Counted from the stretch's first letter, positions 7,039 to 15,320 are shown. The stretch: 21,902 nucleotides of DNA from DATEZO01 sp035255485 (GCA_035255485.1 DATEZO010000056.1:1-21902), one strand, 5' to 3'. A program made the numbers and translations. Notes: a model not told the origin generated them from the sequence alone.

Positions 7039-8780
7039 GCGTTCTGCCCAAAATAGAGGAGACGTTTCCGAGGGGACTGCTTCGTCCCGAACTATTCATT
7101 GGTGTATTGTCGTCTGTTGCCGCCCAAGCGGTGCGCTTCAATTTGAATGAAGCTGGTTCTCCTAGCGGTGCACACTTCCTCGGGGGACGTTACGGTAAAG
7201 GCGAGGTTGGCGAATTTGTACTAATTGAAGGACAAATCAACCTCCTACTCGGACGGGTGGTCGAAATCCATCTTCCAGAGCCAGATCGGCGATCGCTCGA
7301 TGCATTTCACTCTAAAGTGCCAGATCTCGACGCGATAGGAACGATTCAACTTCTCGGTTCTATCGCAATGGATACCCTGCGAGTTACCGCCGGTGTTGAA
7401 TCTTATCCGCGTCTTGGCGATCGAGTTTATGCTGCTCCACACAACTTTGTCGCCGACTTGCCGAGCTTAATGGAGCCAGAAGGAAATCCAGCAAGTAAAG
7501 TTCTCCTCAAGTTGGGCTCTATTGATGTTGCTTTAGAAAGCGCCGTTTCGATTCGTCCAGAGAAATTGTTCGGACGCCACTGCGCAATTCTCGGAACAAC
7601 AGGCGGCGGCAAGAGCTGGACAACAGCTCGAATCATGGAAGAGTGTCTCAAATACAAGGCCAAGATAATTCTTTTAGATGCAACGGGCGAGTATCGCGGT
7701 TTTTCCAGTAAACACGTCACTCACTTTCATCTCGGGAACCCAGTGGACAAAGCAGATGGCTCTCTCCCTCGCGCTTTGCCGCCCACTTGTTTCGTAGAAT
7801 CGGACTTCATTGCGCTATTTGAGCCTGCTGGAAAGGTGCAGGGCCCTAAATTGCGTGCAGCAATGCGAAGCCTACGCTTGGCGAAGATAGCACCTGCCGT
7901 TGCAACGAACGGCATTATCAAGAAAATCGATCAGTCAAAAATTGCCGTGCTTGAGGCAGAAAAACAGCCGGGCGTTGCTGCAAAACTCGATGATCCACGG
8001 CAGGAGTTCGATGTCGGCAAGCTCGTTGCCCAAATCGAACAAGAGTGTGTTTACCCCGATGGATTTGGAGCGGCGAGAGGCTCGAAGGACACGGCCAAAT
8101 GGGGCGGCGATTCAGGCGAGGTTTCGTATTGCCTTTCTCTGATGTCTCGAATTAGTGCCGTTCTAACATCACCTTCCTTTGGATGCGTCTTCGATTCGAA
8201 TGAACCTCCACTGACTTCCGCCGTCGCTGATTTCGTTTCTAATGAAAAGAGACTGCTCCGAATCTGCCTAAGCGGTGTTGCATATGAATTCAAGGCGCGA
8301 GAAATCGTCGCCAACGTCATTGGCAGGTATCTGCTGAACATGGCGCGAAGTGGTGCATTTCAGACATCGCCTGTGGTTGTAATCGTCGATGAGGCCCACA
8401 ATTTCCTCGGAAGACAAATTGGTGGAGAGGACGCAGTGGCACGGCTAGACGCGTTCGAGTTGATCGCCAAAGAAGGGCGAAAATTTGGTTTGAACATTTG
8501 TCTCACAACACAGCGCCCACGCGACATCACTGAAGGCGTGCTGAGCCAGATGGGAACACTCGTTGTTCATCGACTAACAAATGACCGAGATCGTGAAGTC
8601 GTAGAACGAGCATGTGGGGAAATCGATAGATCAGCTTCTTCCTTCCTCCCGAATCTGAAACCCGGGGAAGCTGCAATTATTGGCGCGGACTTTCCGATTC
8701 CGCTGACGATCCAAATTTTTCCGCCCGAAGCAAAGCCGAAATCCGATGGGCCAAACTATCAGAAGTATTGGGCAGCTTGA
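7035..8780 (+). CDS. HerA-like ATPase of the SIR2-HerA defence pair, 581 aa
   Basis: HerA/FtsK-superfamily hexameric ATPase. An N-terminal beta-rich part (about residues 1-170, HAS-barrel-like) is followed by Walker A GTTGGGKS (187-194), Walker B VVVIVDEAH with Asp452-Glu453, and LTTQRP, a sensor-like motif typical of HerA. The start is the ATG at 7035, overlapping the SIR2 stop by four bases; the open frame extends upstream only inside the SIR2 gene. In known SIR2-HerA (Nezha-type) systems HerA assembles with SIR2 into a large complex and both activities are needed for protection. The pair here looks intact. A scar resembling the start of hsdR follows 12 bases later. Confidence 0.88.
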   Translation: MSVLPKIEETFPRGLLRPELFIGVLSSVAAQAVRFNLNEAGSPSGAHFLGGRYGKGEVGEFVLIEGQINLLLGRVVEIHLPEPDRRSLDAFHSKVPDLDAIGTIQLLGSIAMDTLRVTAGVESYPRLGDRVYAAPHNFVADLPSLMEPEGNPASKVLLKLGSIDVALESAVSIRPEKLFGRHCAILGTTGGGKSWTTARIMEECLKYKAKIILLDATGEYRGFSSKHVTHFHLGNPVDKADGSLPRALPPTCFVESDFIALFEPAGKVQGPKLRAAMRSLRLAKIAPAVATNGIIKKIDQSKIAVLEAEKQPGVAAKLDDPRQEFDVGKLVAQIEQECVYPDGFGAARGSKDTAKWGGDSGEVSYCLSLMSRISAVLTSPSFGCVFDSNEPPLTSAVADFVSNEKRLLRICLSGVAYEFKAREIVANVIGRYLLNMARSGAFQTSPVVVIVDEAHNFLGRQIGGEDAVARLDAFELIAKEGRKFGLNICLTTQRPRDITEGVLSQMGTLVVHRLTNDRDREVVERACGEIDRSASSFLPNLKPGEAAIIGADFPIPLTIQIFPPEAKPKSDGPNYQKYWAA

Positions 8781-8792
8781 ACCAGCGAGACC

Positions 8793-8846
8793 ATGAACCT
8801 TAACGAATCTATCGTCGAAGACGCCGCTCTCGAATGGCTCGGCTAG
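8793..8846 (+). pseudogene. 17-codon scar resembling the start of type I restriction hsdR
   Basis: An ATG at 8793 reads MNLNESIVEDAALEWLG and then a TAG at 8844. This N-terminus closely resembles the opening of type I restriction HsdR subunits (pattern NESxVExAALxWLxxLGY). The rest of the gene is missing at once. It lies 12 bases after the HerA stop, the normal place for a next gene in an operon. It is probably a deletion remnant of a restriction-modification system that once stood in this island. Only 17 residues support the call. Confidence 0.5.
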
Positions 8847-9145
8847 CCACTAGTTCTGCGTTCATCGCGAATGCATCAAAATTCCGCACCTGGCTCTGCT
8901 TGCCCACTATTTTTTCTTGACCGGCAGCTTTATACCGGGGAGTAGAAGACGAAAAAATGACAAAGGCATTGGTGGCAAATATTCCGTATTGGTGATCGGT
9001 ACGCAGGAACAAATGCATACGAACTTCCGGAAGAGGTGAATACGATCCTCCGTTCTGTGTGCGGCCAAGCGACCGTTGCATGCAGCAAGAAATAAGCGGG
9101 TACTGAGCGTTAACAGCCGTGTCACCTACACTGCCCAACAAGTTT
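8847..9145. other. Gap after HerA; remnant sequence, no intact gene
   Basis: No intact gene was found. A minus-strand frame across 8809-9141 contains a protein-like segment (HQYGIFATNAFVIFSSSTPRYKAAGQEKIV), but its start is doubtful and it overlaps the hsdR-like scar on the opposite strand. It could be a second decayed gene or chance. No terminator was recognised for the HerA operon. Confidence 0.3.
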
Positions 9146-9550
9146 TTATCCGATGAAGCCAGCCTCGAGGGACTGGATGTAGCAAATCAGTGCTTCAGTA
9201 CGCCCTTCCGCGACCAAATCCAGCGCTGTCTTATCGTCAAATGCGGAAAGCGAAATGTTCTTAAACCAAAAAACCGCCTTCTCAACATTGCTGGTCCGGT
9301 CGATCGCGGCGCGCAAGACGCGCAAAGATTCCCGCAAGCGGTGTTGAACGCGCTCGGTAGTCGGAGTTCGACAAAGTGCGTCGTGATGCATCTGCGATTT
9401 TATTGCAAAGGTCTGCAAATCCATGCCAAGCGCTTTGGCGAATCGCTTTGGCGAAATCGACGTTGGCATTTGATCATCGTGCAAATAATCCAGAAAGTGG
9501 CTGAAGTCGCGTTCAAACCGCGGGACCGGATCTCCAGGTGACATGCTCAT
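9146..9550 (-). CDS. MbcA/ParS/Xre-type antitoxin-like protein (DUF2384), 134 aa
   Basis: The C-terminal 55 residues match the toxin-binding DUF2384 domain of MbcA/ParS/Xre antitoxins: an AVFWFKN helix, then AFDDKTALDLVAEGRTEAL and a closing YIQSLEAGFIG. The N-terminal half (SPKRFAKALGMDLQTFAIKS) looks like the helix-turn-helix part. The start chosen is the ATG at 9550, with AAGGA nine bases upstream; another ATG at 9544 is possible. Such antitoxins are normally followed by a RES-domain toxin that destroys NAD+. None is present on either side, so it is an orphan, perhaps a stand-alone regulator of this island. Confidence 0.75.
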   Translation of the reverse strand: MSMSPGDPVPRFERDFSHFLDYLHDDQMPTSISPKRFAKALGMDLQTFAIKSQMHHDALCRTPTTERVQHRLRESLRVLRAAIDRTSNVEKAVFWFKNISLSAFDDKTALDLVAEGRTEALICYIQSLEAGFIG

Positions 9551-9721
9551 TTCAACCGTTCCTTGCACTGTTCGTCGACAATTATTGCAGTTTATGGAAC
9601 CAACACAACCAGATGCAGAGAATGCGCTCTGCGTTCGGCCGGAACTCAACAATGTCGGTCGCCCGGCACCTCGGTTGTTCAAAAAAGGAAGACGACAAAT
9701 CCCGGCAATGATGCCGCCTTA

Positions 9722-9741
9722 AATCCTACGTTGATAGGATT
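9722..9741. promoter_or_regulatory. Palindromic operator-like site, copy 1
   Basis: AATCCTA, six bases, TAGGATT. The arms are identical to those of the second copy, whose start is exactly 50 bases away, while the six spacer bases differ. Conserved arms with a free spacer are the signature of a dimeric repressor site. It lies about 170 bases upstream of the DUF2384 gene start. Confidence 0.55.
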
Positions 9742-9771
9742 ATTTGGAGTAATACGTCTTCACAGACCTTT

Positions 9772-9791
9772 AATCCTACCAGCATAGGATT
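9772..9791. promoter_or_regulatory. Palindromic operator-like site, copy 2
   Basis: AATCCTA, six bases, TAGGATT, followed by an A+T-rich run. It is the second copy of the site at 9722-9741. The 50-base repeat distance is close to five helical turns and would place both sites on one face of the DNA, which suits cooperative binding or looping. The protein that binds it is unknown. Confidence 0.55.
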
Positions 9792-9962
9792 TTTAATTTG
9801 CGTCAGGTTCGTTCACCTTTTTTCTACCACATTGAGTGCGGATCTCGCGTGCGGCCAAAGTTCGTTTTCAATAAAGATTGTCCATTAGAACGCTTATGTT
9901 GACCGCCAGCGATTCATATGAACACCAATTTCGGTACCTAGAGCTTGTCAGTTTGTCCCGGG

Positions 9963-10151
9963 TTAGATGCGAAGGACTTGATAATATTGAGACAAGGCTA
10001 TGGCCTGTAGAGCTCGCATCTTAAACATGACGAACGCCCGCTCGTCAGCACTGTAGCGTGCTTGATATTTGTCTGACCACAAATGTTCACCCCAAACAAT
10101 GCTTCGCCTACGACGCCATCGCTTGCATTGCTGCTTCGACACCCACCTCAC
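9963..10151 (-). CDS. Small basic protein coupled to the TniQ gene, 62 aa
   Basis: The start is a GTG that shares four bases (GTGA) with the TniQ stop, the same tight coupling used within the rest of the transposition operon. The first 16 residues are strongly basic (RWVSKQQCKRWRRRR), then WGEHLWSDKYQARYSADERA and a helical end. The composition suggests nucleic acid binding. It could be an accessory transposition factor, or the decayed C-terminal part of a larger TniQ. I know no matching family. No ribosome binding site is needed if translation is coupled. Confidence 0.45.
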   Translation of the reverse strand: MRWVSKQQCKRWRRRRSIVWGEHLWSDKYQARYSADERAFVMFKMRALQAIALSQYYQVLRI

Positions 10152-11530
10152 CGACCGTCGAATTGCGGAACGATCTGGAAGATCGTCAGCTCGATTCCGT
10201 CTGTCATCTTACGTAAACGATAGGGTGGAATCCACGATCCGCACTCCAGCTCGAAAACAAAATTCGCATCATCGATGCGCCCCCGCAGCAAACGAATTGC
10301 ATAAGGTTGCTCCTGAAGTAGAGCACTGATCTGGTCCGTCATGCCATTGGCATTGGTTAATTGCACCGTCATCGTTTCGATCAGCGAGTCAAGCCATAGC
10401 AATACTCGGACGATCTGCCACACAGAAAACGCCAGCAAGATCTTGGGAACAAACCTGACAAGGGGAGACACTGAGTAGTATGTAGACAATTCTGAATCTA
10501 GCACGTCTTCCATGGTTCGATCGTCCTTTCTCTGTTTCACTTCGTCCATCCATTGCAGAACAGCCTGTAGATTTTCAGGTAAGGTGCCGCCCGCACTGAT
10601 ATGCAATTCGTGCGTCATGTAGATCATCCTCATTTCGGTAACGCCTCGTGTTGACAAGGCTGCGGCGGGATACTGTCGGAAATGGTGCGCCACATCGGCT
10701 AGCAATGCCCGTCTATAATTAGCTAGTTCGGCAGCCAGAACGGTCTCATCGCATGGCAGTATGAAAGTCACTGGAATGACTTGCTTGATGGCACTGTCGC
10801 AAAGGAGCGTTCCATTCGTTTCCCATTCTTGACGCAGGCGGTGGCCGGTGAATGCATGCAGAATCCATTGCCGCTCGGGACACTGGCGTGTCCATGGGAA
10901 TTCCCAATAACCTTCGCATTCGGTTGCAAACCGCTGGGCCAAGGCATGCAGTGGCGCCAAGCGACTCAAGAGATCTTCCGATGGCATGCGATGCCATTGC
11001 AAACAGGCGTTAGTGGGGAAAGGCGTCAGCGGTTCGCCACACGCGCCGCAGACAAAAGGCCCAGTCTGGCCAAAGCGTGGATGACCAAACTGCAGCGGCC
11101 GCAGACACTTTCTGCAGCGTCGCTGAAGGGGCACGCCATGCAGCGGGCACTGATCATAGCCAGCCAGTTGTGGCAGTTCGGACCAGTATCCCGATTCCAG
11201 GCAAACTTGGCAGACGGCATGCGGCAACGCAAGCTTGTCCCACAACCGGATGCGTGGCGCGCGTTGCTCTGACGGCACGAGCGCGAACAGCCGTTCTTCA
11301 AGGTTCGCTTTCTTCTCGTAATTCCAAAAATTGTCCCAGGTCAGGATCGAATATTCAGGTTTTGTTGCATTGTTGATCCAGGCATATTTCTGGTATGCGG
11401 CCCAGCGTGACTCGAATGGATGCGCCCAGCCGCCGACCCAATAAGGATAGGCAAAGACTTCGCGTGGATAACTAGCGCGCCGGGCAGCCTGCATCCGCCT
11501 TGCTGCTTCGCTCCTTGCGCGCAGCGTCAT
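10148..11530 (-). CDS. tniQ: TniQ/TnsD-like target-selection protein, 460 aa
   Basis: TniQ-family proteins link the ATPase to a target site in Tn7-like elements. The zinc-finger region is clear: C107-x2-C110, then ESGYWSELPQLAGYDQCPLHG (C128, H131), C139-x2-C142 and C161-x2-C164. The order of YW, QL, G and CPxHGxPL is the TniQ/TnsD signature. The N-terminus (YPYWVGGWAHPFESRWAAYQ) lacks the usual ESLxSWLxR opening, so it is a divergent member. The start chosen is the ATG at 11530, which overlaps the TnsC-like stop by four bases. The C-terminal half has no recognised domain and may set the target preference. A 62-residue ORF is coupled downstream. Confidence 0.75.
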   Translation of the reverse strand: MTLRARSEAARRMQAARRASYPREVFAYPYWVGGWAHPFESRWAAYQKYAWINNATKPEYSILTWDNFWNYEKKANLEERLFALVPSEQRAPRIRLWDKLALPHAVCQVCLESGYWSELPQLAGYDQCPLHGVPLQRRCRKCLRPLQFGHPRFGQTGPFVCGACGEPLTPFPTNACLQWHRMPSEDLLSRLAPLHALAQRFATECEGYWEFPWTRQCPERQWILHAFTGHRLRQEWETNGTLLCDSAIKQVIPVTFILPCDETVLAAELANYRRALLADVAHHFRQYPAAALSTRGVTEMRMIYMTHELHISAGGTLPENLQAVLQWMDEVKQRKDDRTMEDVLDSELSTYYSVSPLVRFVPKILLAFSVWQIVRVLLWLDSLIETMTVQLTNANGMTDQISALLQEQPYAIRLLRGRIDDANFVFELECGSWIPPYRLRKMTDGIELTIFQIVPQFDGR

Positions 11531-12513
11531 GTCGCTCTCGAATCCGAAATGGTTTTCAAATGACGCAGATAACCGGATTCGAGCAGGATCTGTTTCCACC
11601 AGCGCTTGCTGAGCGCATCTTCTGCCCGGCCGGAAATCGCAAGCTCCGTCAATCCCATCTCAACAGCTCGCGTCAGATTGCGCATTCCGACGACCGGCTC
11701 CGTCTTCAAGTCCCGCGCGCTGGATTTGAAAGCGGCCCAAAGCGCGTCGGTCGCATTCTCAAGCCGAAGCCCCTTGGCGTACAAATCTCGCACGTAGGCG
11801 GCAGTGATGCATACCTGGCTGCCTTCCGGATATGCTGCCTTGGTGTAGTCGTCATACTGGCGCAGGATGGGGCGCAGCGTCTCGCCTGAACAGACGCCTT
11901 CGAAAATAATCGGATTATCGAGAAAGCGGCCGACCGCATCTTTGCGCTTTTGCTTTAGCAGCGTGTCGCGCGTGTCGAGCAGCTCTGGCTGACCAACGAG
12001 TAGGACAGTAGGCGCCATGCCATGTCTCTCGAGATGGTTGGTCAGGTCAATCAGGTAAGAAAAATTCTTGGGTGTCATGCGCTGCGCTTCATCGATCATA
12101 AGCAACAGGCGGGGATCCTGTTGCTCGGAGCATTGGACCAGGAAGAATTGCACGATGCGCGTGCGCAATTCGTCGCCATTGCCCCAAAGCTCATCTTCCG
12201 CGTTGACTGAAGACTGGACATGGGCGAAGAACTTCTTGTCGGTGTCGAGAGAACGGGACGTCATGATCACCCGCGCCGATGTCACCGACGGCGAGTGTTT
12301 GAATATCTCGCTCTCGAGGTACTCCATCATCCGCGTCTTGCCGAATCGCGACGTCCCACAGATGCTCACACCGATCTCCATCTTGTCGACTTCCGCCGAT
12401 ACGATGTCGTAAACATCCTTCATCATCGGCGTCTCCAGTGTGTAGTCATGTTTGCTGGTCGGAAAACGCTGCGTGTGAGCTGCTAATCGCTGACCGAAGC
12501 TAGTTATCATCAT
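11527..12513 (-). CDS. tniB: TnsC/TniB-like AAA+ transposition ATPase, 328 aa
   Basis: This is the regulator ATPase that forms filaments on DNA and carries the target choice from TniQ to the transposase. Walker A is CGTSRFGKTR (GTSRFGKT at 53-60, Lys59) and Walker B is RLLLMIDEAQ (Asp141-Glu142). A LLVGQPELLD sensor segment and RFLDNPIIFEGV follow, as in TniB proteins. The length is normal. The start at 12513 (ATG ATG) overlaps the transposase gene by 14 bases, and its stop overlaps the TniQ ATG by four. It belongs to a strictly coupled tnsA-tnsB-tnsC-tniQ operon. Confidence 0.9.
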   Translation of the reverse strand: MMITSFGQRLAAHTQRFPTSKHDYTLETPMMKDVYDIVSAEVDKMEIGVSICGTSRFGKTRMMEYLESEIFKHSPSVTSARVIMTSRSLDTDKKFFAHVQSSVNAEDELWGNGDELRTRIVQFFLVQCSEQQDPRLLLMIDEAQRMTPKNFSYLIDLTNHLERHGMAPTVLLVGQPELLDTRDTLLKQKRKDAVGRFLDNPIIFEGVCSGETLRPILRQYDDYTKAAYPEGSQVCITAAYVRDLYAKGLRLENATDALWAAFKSSARDLKTEPVVGMRNLTRAVEMGLTELAISGRAEDALSKRWWKQILLESGYLRHLKTISDSRAT

Positions 12514-14491
12514 GGCCTCCTGAGGAACGTTCGCGTGCTTGCCGTGCCAAGCGGGCGCGCTGAGCTGCTGTTGCCGTAGTCACGGCAGGAATGCTGGTCT
12601 CGGATTGCGGCTCCGATGTCTGAACGTCCAGATGCGCGGTCGATGTCGCCTGCATCTGGCGTTGGAGTGCCAAGGCGCCTTTGACGACTGCTCCGCGCTG
12701 GCGCTTGTCGGCCTTCTCCGCCAGCTTGCGCGCTTTTTTTTCGAGCATGGCTCGAATCGGCGTTTTGCCCTGACCGTGCTGTCCAAAGCGTAGGTCCTTG
12801 TCGGCATTAACCGCACGCCGGATCTCCGCGGTATGGTCGCTCGCTCCCCAATGACCGTCAGCAACGAGTTCACCGAGCGATCGGCCACATAACTCGAATG
12901 CCGGCATCGCCCGCAGGTTCGGCCGTGGATGCACGATGATGTATTCACCAAGCAGATCGGCACGCACGCTCAAGGCAGCGTTTGAATACTTCGCGCCCGC
13001 GTAATTGATGTACATGTTGGGATTGGTCTTGCTGCGACGACGCACCCGCACACGCACCGCCTGCACGCCGATTTCCGGATTTTGCGCCGTAACGGGCGGC
13101 AGCCGACGCAAGATTGGTTGCTTTGGCCCCTTGAAATAGCTCCATACGTAGTCCACCGGCCTTTGGTTCAGGATGCCGCCGGAAACGTTGAGGTTGATTT
13201 CGGCCAAACCCTGAAAAAATAGCCGGCACAGGTCGTCGTGAACGATTTCCCATTGCACAGCTTGCTCCGCCGGCGCACGCCTGCCCGTATGCTCATCACC
13301 GCTACCTGTCGTGGATGGCGACTTCTTAAAATACCTCTCGACAAGTTGGCCAAACGCCCCCTCGATATGCGGCCGGCTGCTCCAGCTTCCCAGCGGCCCG
13401 AAACAGCTTTGTGTACCCATCTGGGCTGCGGTAGCCTGATACCGGTTTCCGGTATGGATCTTCGCATTATCGAGGTGCATCGCCGTCCACACAGCGCCAG
13501 CAAGTTCCGGATAGAAGTCGCAGGGCCGAAACAGCGGCGCCGGTTCGCCACTAGGCAACCGGACGACATAACCCGGAATCACGGCGGAGCGGATCGCCTC
13601 AATCAGCGCTTCTTCTTTCGCTTCCGGGCTCAAGCAAACGGCGCCGCCGAGTACGACGTTGCTCCCGCGGCAGACGATTGCAATGCCGACCGCGCGCTCG
13701 GTCGGGATAAGCTTGTCGATACCGTCGATCGTGATGCGCACACAGGCAATGCCGTGCAGCTTGTGCTCGTCGGCTTCGACTTCCTCCAGCGGGTCGGGAC
13801 GCGGCTGGCGCACCGTGTGTCCGCTCTGCACGGAAAGGTTCCCGGCAGCGGTCTCGCTCTCGTTCGCCCGGACATGGGCGGGCATGTCCTCGTCCTGGAT
13901 TTCCTTTACCAGTTTGGCGATACTCGAATACAGGGGGCGCCGTGTATTGAATGGATAATTCGACTCCTTGTAGCCACGTGCAGTCAACTCCCCCGTGAAC
14001 CATTGCTGCAGGTCCAGCGGCGACACTGTGGCCGGATGCGGTCCAGGGCCGCGCTTAAGCACGTGGTTGACGAATTCATCGTATAAGCCCTCGACCTTCA
14101 GCAAATACTTCAGGCCGCCCTTGCAGCGTGCTGCCGACGGATGCATCCCTTGGGGCAGTGGCTTGCGCCGCGTCGTTTCGACGACCTGCAGATTCCGGAT
14201 CAGGGCAAGAAAACCGAGCGGCTGATTGTTCCCGTCCAGCTGCGTCGCGCGCCAGAGCTGTTCCTGCACCTGAGAGATGCACAGGTCGTAGCGCTCTTCG
14301 ATGCGCTTGACTCTGTCGCCGCCGACATAATCCACGAGCGCCGACTTCAAGCGTTGATAGCGCTGGCGATCCTTCTCGCTCCAACCGGAGCGATCTGGTT
14401 CTGACCATAAGGCGGTCAGCGCCTGGTCAGGCGACAGGCTACGTCGCGCCAGCCGTTTTGGCTTGCATTTGACGACTGCATCCATGATCAT
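12500..14491 (-). CDS. tniA: TnsB/TniA-like DDE transposase, 663 aa
   Basis: Retroviral-integrase-type transposase that binds the element ends and joins the 3' ends to target DNA. The N-terminal 200 residues carry DNA-binding helices. The catalytic triad is visible as VEADEHKLH (Asp241), TAMHLDNAKIH (Asp341) and SWSSRPHIEGAFGQL (Glu377). A Mu-type C-terminal beta domain follows (KTNPNMYINYAGAKYSN near residue 490), and the last 80 residues are charged and helical, probably contacting TnsC. The ATG at 14491 overlaps the TnsA stop by four bases. No frame break is seen, so it should be functional. Confidence 0.92.
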   Translation of the reverse strand: MIMDAVVKCKPKRLARRSLSPDQALTALWSEPDRSGWSEKDRQRYQRLKSALVDYVGGDRVKRIEERYDLCISQVQEQLWRATQLDGNNQPLGFLALIRNLQVVETTRRKPLPQGMHPSAARCKGGLKYLLKVEGLYDEFVNHVLKRGPGPHPATVSPLDLQQWFTGELTARGYKESNYPFNTRRPLYSSIAKLVKEIQDEDMPAHVRANESETAAGNLSVQSGHTVRQPRPDPLEEVEADEHKLHGIACVRITIDGIDKLIPTERAVGIAIVCRGSNVVLGGAVCLSPEAKEEALIEAIRSAVIPGYVVRLPSGEPAPLFRPCDFYPELAGAVWTAMHLDNAKIHTGNRYQATAAQMGTQSCFGPLGSWSSRPHIEGAFGQLVERYFKKSPSTTGSGDEHTGRRAPAEQAVQWEIVHDDLCRLFFQGLAEINLNVSGGILNQRPVDYVWSYFKGPKQPILRRLPPVTAQNPEIGVQAVRVRVRRRSKTNPNMYINYAGAKYSNAALSVRADLLGEYIIVHPRPNLRAMPAFELCGRSLGELVADGHWGASDHTAEIRRAVNADKDLRFGQHGQGKTPIRAMLEKKARKLAEKADKRQRGAVVKGALALQRQMQATSTAHLDVQTSEPQSETSIPAVTTATAAQRARLARQARERSSGGHDDN

Positions 14492-15171
14492 GCGCCCCGC
14501 ACGACGGTGCCATATCCGAACGGCTTGTCGGCGAGGTCAGTCAGGATCTCGCCCATCTGCGCCATCCGGAAGAAGGCTGCTATGAGCAAGGCTTCCTTTT
14601 CCGAACCGTACGCATCGAGGACTTGCTTAAGCGACATGGTTTTGTCGCTGCGGAGCACCACGCCGATATCGTACGCATAGGGGCGTAGATCGAAATCAGC
14701 CGCCGCCCAGAGATAGGCCAGGCCACGACGCCAGTTCTTGATGAGCGTGGCGTGCCGGGCTATTTCGCGCATTGTGATCAGGCGCCACGTGGCGCCGTCG
14801 GCATCGGCACCCGCCACCTGCGTGATGACCTGGTCAGAACTCTTTTGCCGTAGGCCCTCGGCATCCTCGTCAGTCTTGACCTCGCGCCATTCAATTCGTC
14901 CCGAGCGCAGCAGACAAATCGCGTCCGGGACGGTGCCTTGCGGACCTTCGTTGCCACGCGCGACCGTGCGCTCACTCGGAATCTGATATTCGACGACATC
15001 CGGGTCACCTTCCATCCAGATCAGGTGCAAGGTGTTCGGCGTGCCGTCAAGCGTGAACGGGCGAGAGCCGCCCTTCGAAGCGTAGCCGGTCCATACGTTA
15101 TATTTGCGCCGACCGCGCCGCTTGATTGAGGCCCGCAGCTGTTGGCGGACGTCCTGCGATTGCTGTGACAT
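14488..15171 (-). CDS. tnsA: TnsA-like endonuclease of a Tn7-like transposon, 227 aa
   Basis: TnsA cuts the 5' ends so that the element moves by cut-and-paste. The family core is visible: LDGTPNTLHLIWMEGDPDVV (Glu54), then VPDAICLLRSGRIEWREVKTD, with Asp83, Glu97 and Lys99 forming the restriction-like D-x(n)-ExK site. The C-terminal half is helical (winged-helix-like) and would contact TnsC. The start chosen is the ATG at 15171, with GGGAGGGG just upstream; the open frame continues to a TTG at 15213, which is less likely. It is the first gene of the leftward operon. The presence of TnsA separates this element from Tn5053/Tn402 types, which lack it. Confidence 0.85.
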   Translation of the reverse strand: MSQQSQDVRQQLRASIKRRGRRKYNVWTGYASKGGSRPFTLDGTPNTLHLIWMEGDPDVVEYQIPSERTVARGNEGPQGTVPDAICLLRSGRIEWREVKTDEDAEGLRQKSSDQVITQVAGADADGATWRLITMREIARHATLIKNWRRGLAYLWAAADFDLRPYAYDIGVVLRSDKTMSLKQVLDAYGSEKEALLIAAFFRMAQMGEILTDLADKPFGYGTVVRGA

Positions 15172-15207
15172 GCCCCTCCCATGACGAAGGGTGCAAAAGA
15201 ATCTCCT

Positions 15208-15237
15208 TGACAATGTCCGACCAGCTGACTATTGTCA
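15208..15237. promoter_or_regulatory. Inverted repeat upstream of the TnsA gene
   Basis: TGACAAT (15208-15214) and ATTGTCA (15231-15237) form an inverted repeat with a 16-base spacer, 37-66 bases upstream of the TnsA start. The half-sites lie about two helical turns apart, as for a dimeric repressor at the operon promoter. Which protein binds is not known. Confidence 0.4.
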
Positions 15238-15320
15238 TAGCGAATGTATCAACTTGTAGTACCTTCGCGGCCCATGCCAGTGGGTGCGCGAAAGACGGGT
15301 GAGATCTCTCCTGCACGATT

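Larger units (their letters stand above)
9551..9962. other. Gap between the DUF2384 gene and the transposition operon
   Basis: This 412-base A+T-rich stretch has no convincing gene. It holds the two identical-arm palindromes at 9722-9741 and 9772-9791. It probably contains the promoter of the DUF2384 gene and the 3' end of the transposition transcript, although no strong terminator hairpin was found. Confidence 0.4.

Noticed and set aside
7035..8780. HerA as a conjugative or DNA-repair ATPase (HerA-NurA)
   Set aside because: The coupled partner is SIR2-like and not NurA, and no conjugation genes are present.
8809..9141. 110-codon minus-strand ORF
   Set aside because: Part of it reads like protein, but the start region is poor, there is no ribosome binding site, and it runs across the hsdR-like scar on the other strand.
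9570..9600. A TnsB-like site near the DUF2384 start (CGACAATTATTGCAG)
   Set aside because: Only the first eight or nine bases match the terminal repeats; the rest diverges and there is no second copy nearby, so chance is more likely than a left transposon end.
13238..14086. 282-codon plus-strand ORF
   Set aside because: It lies wholly inside the TnsB-like transposase gene on the opposite strand, whose catalytic residues are clear; it is a high-G+C shadow.
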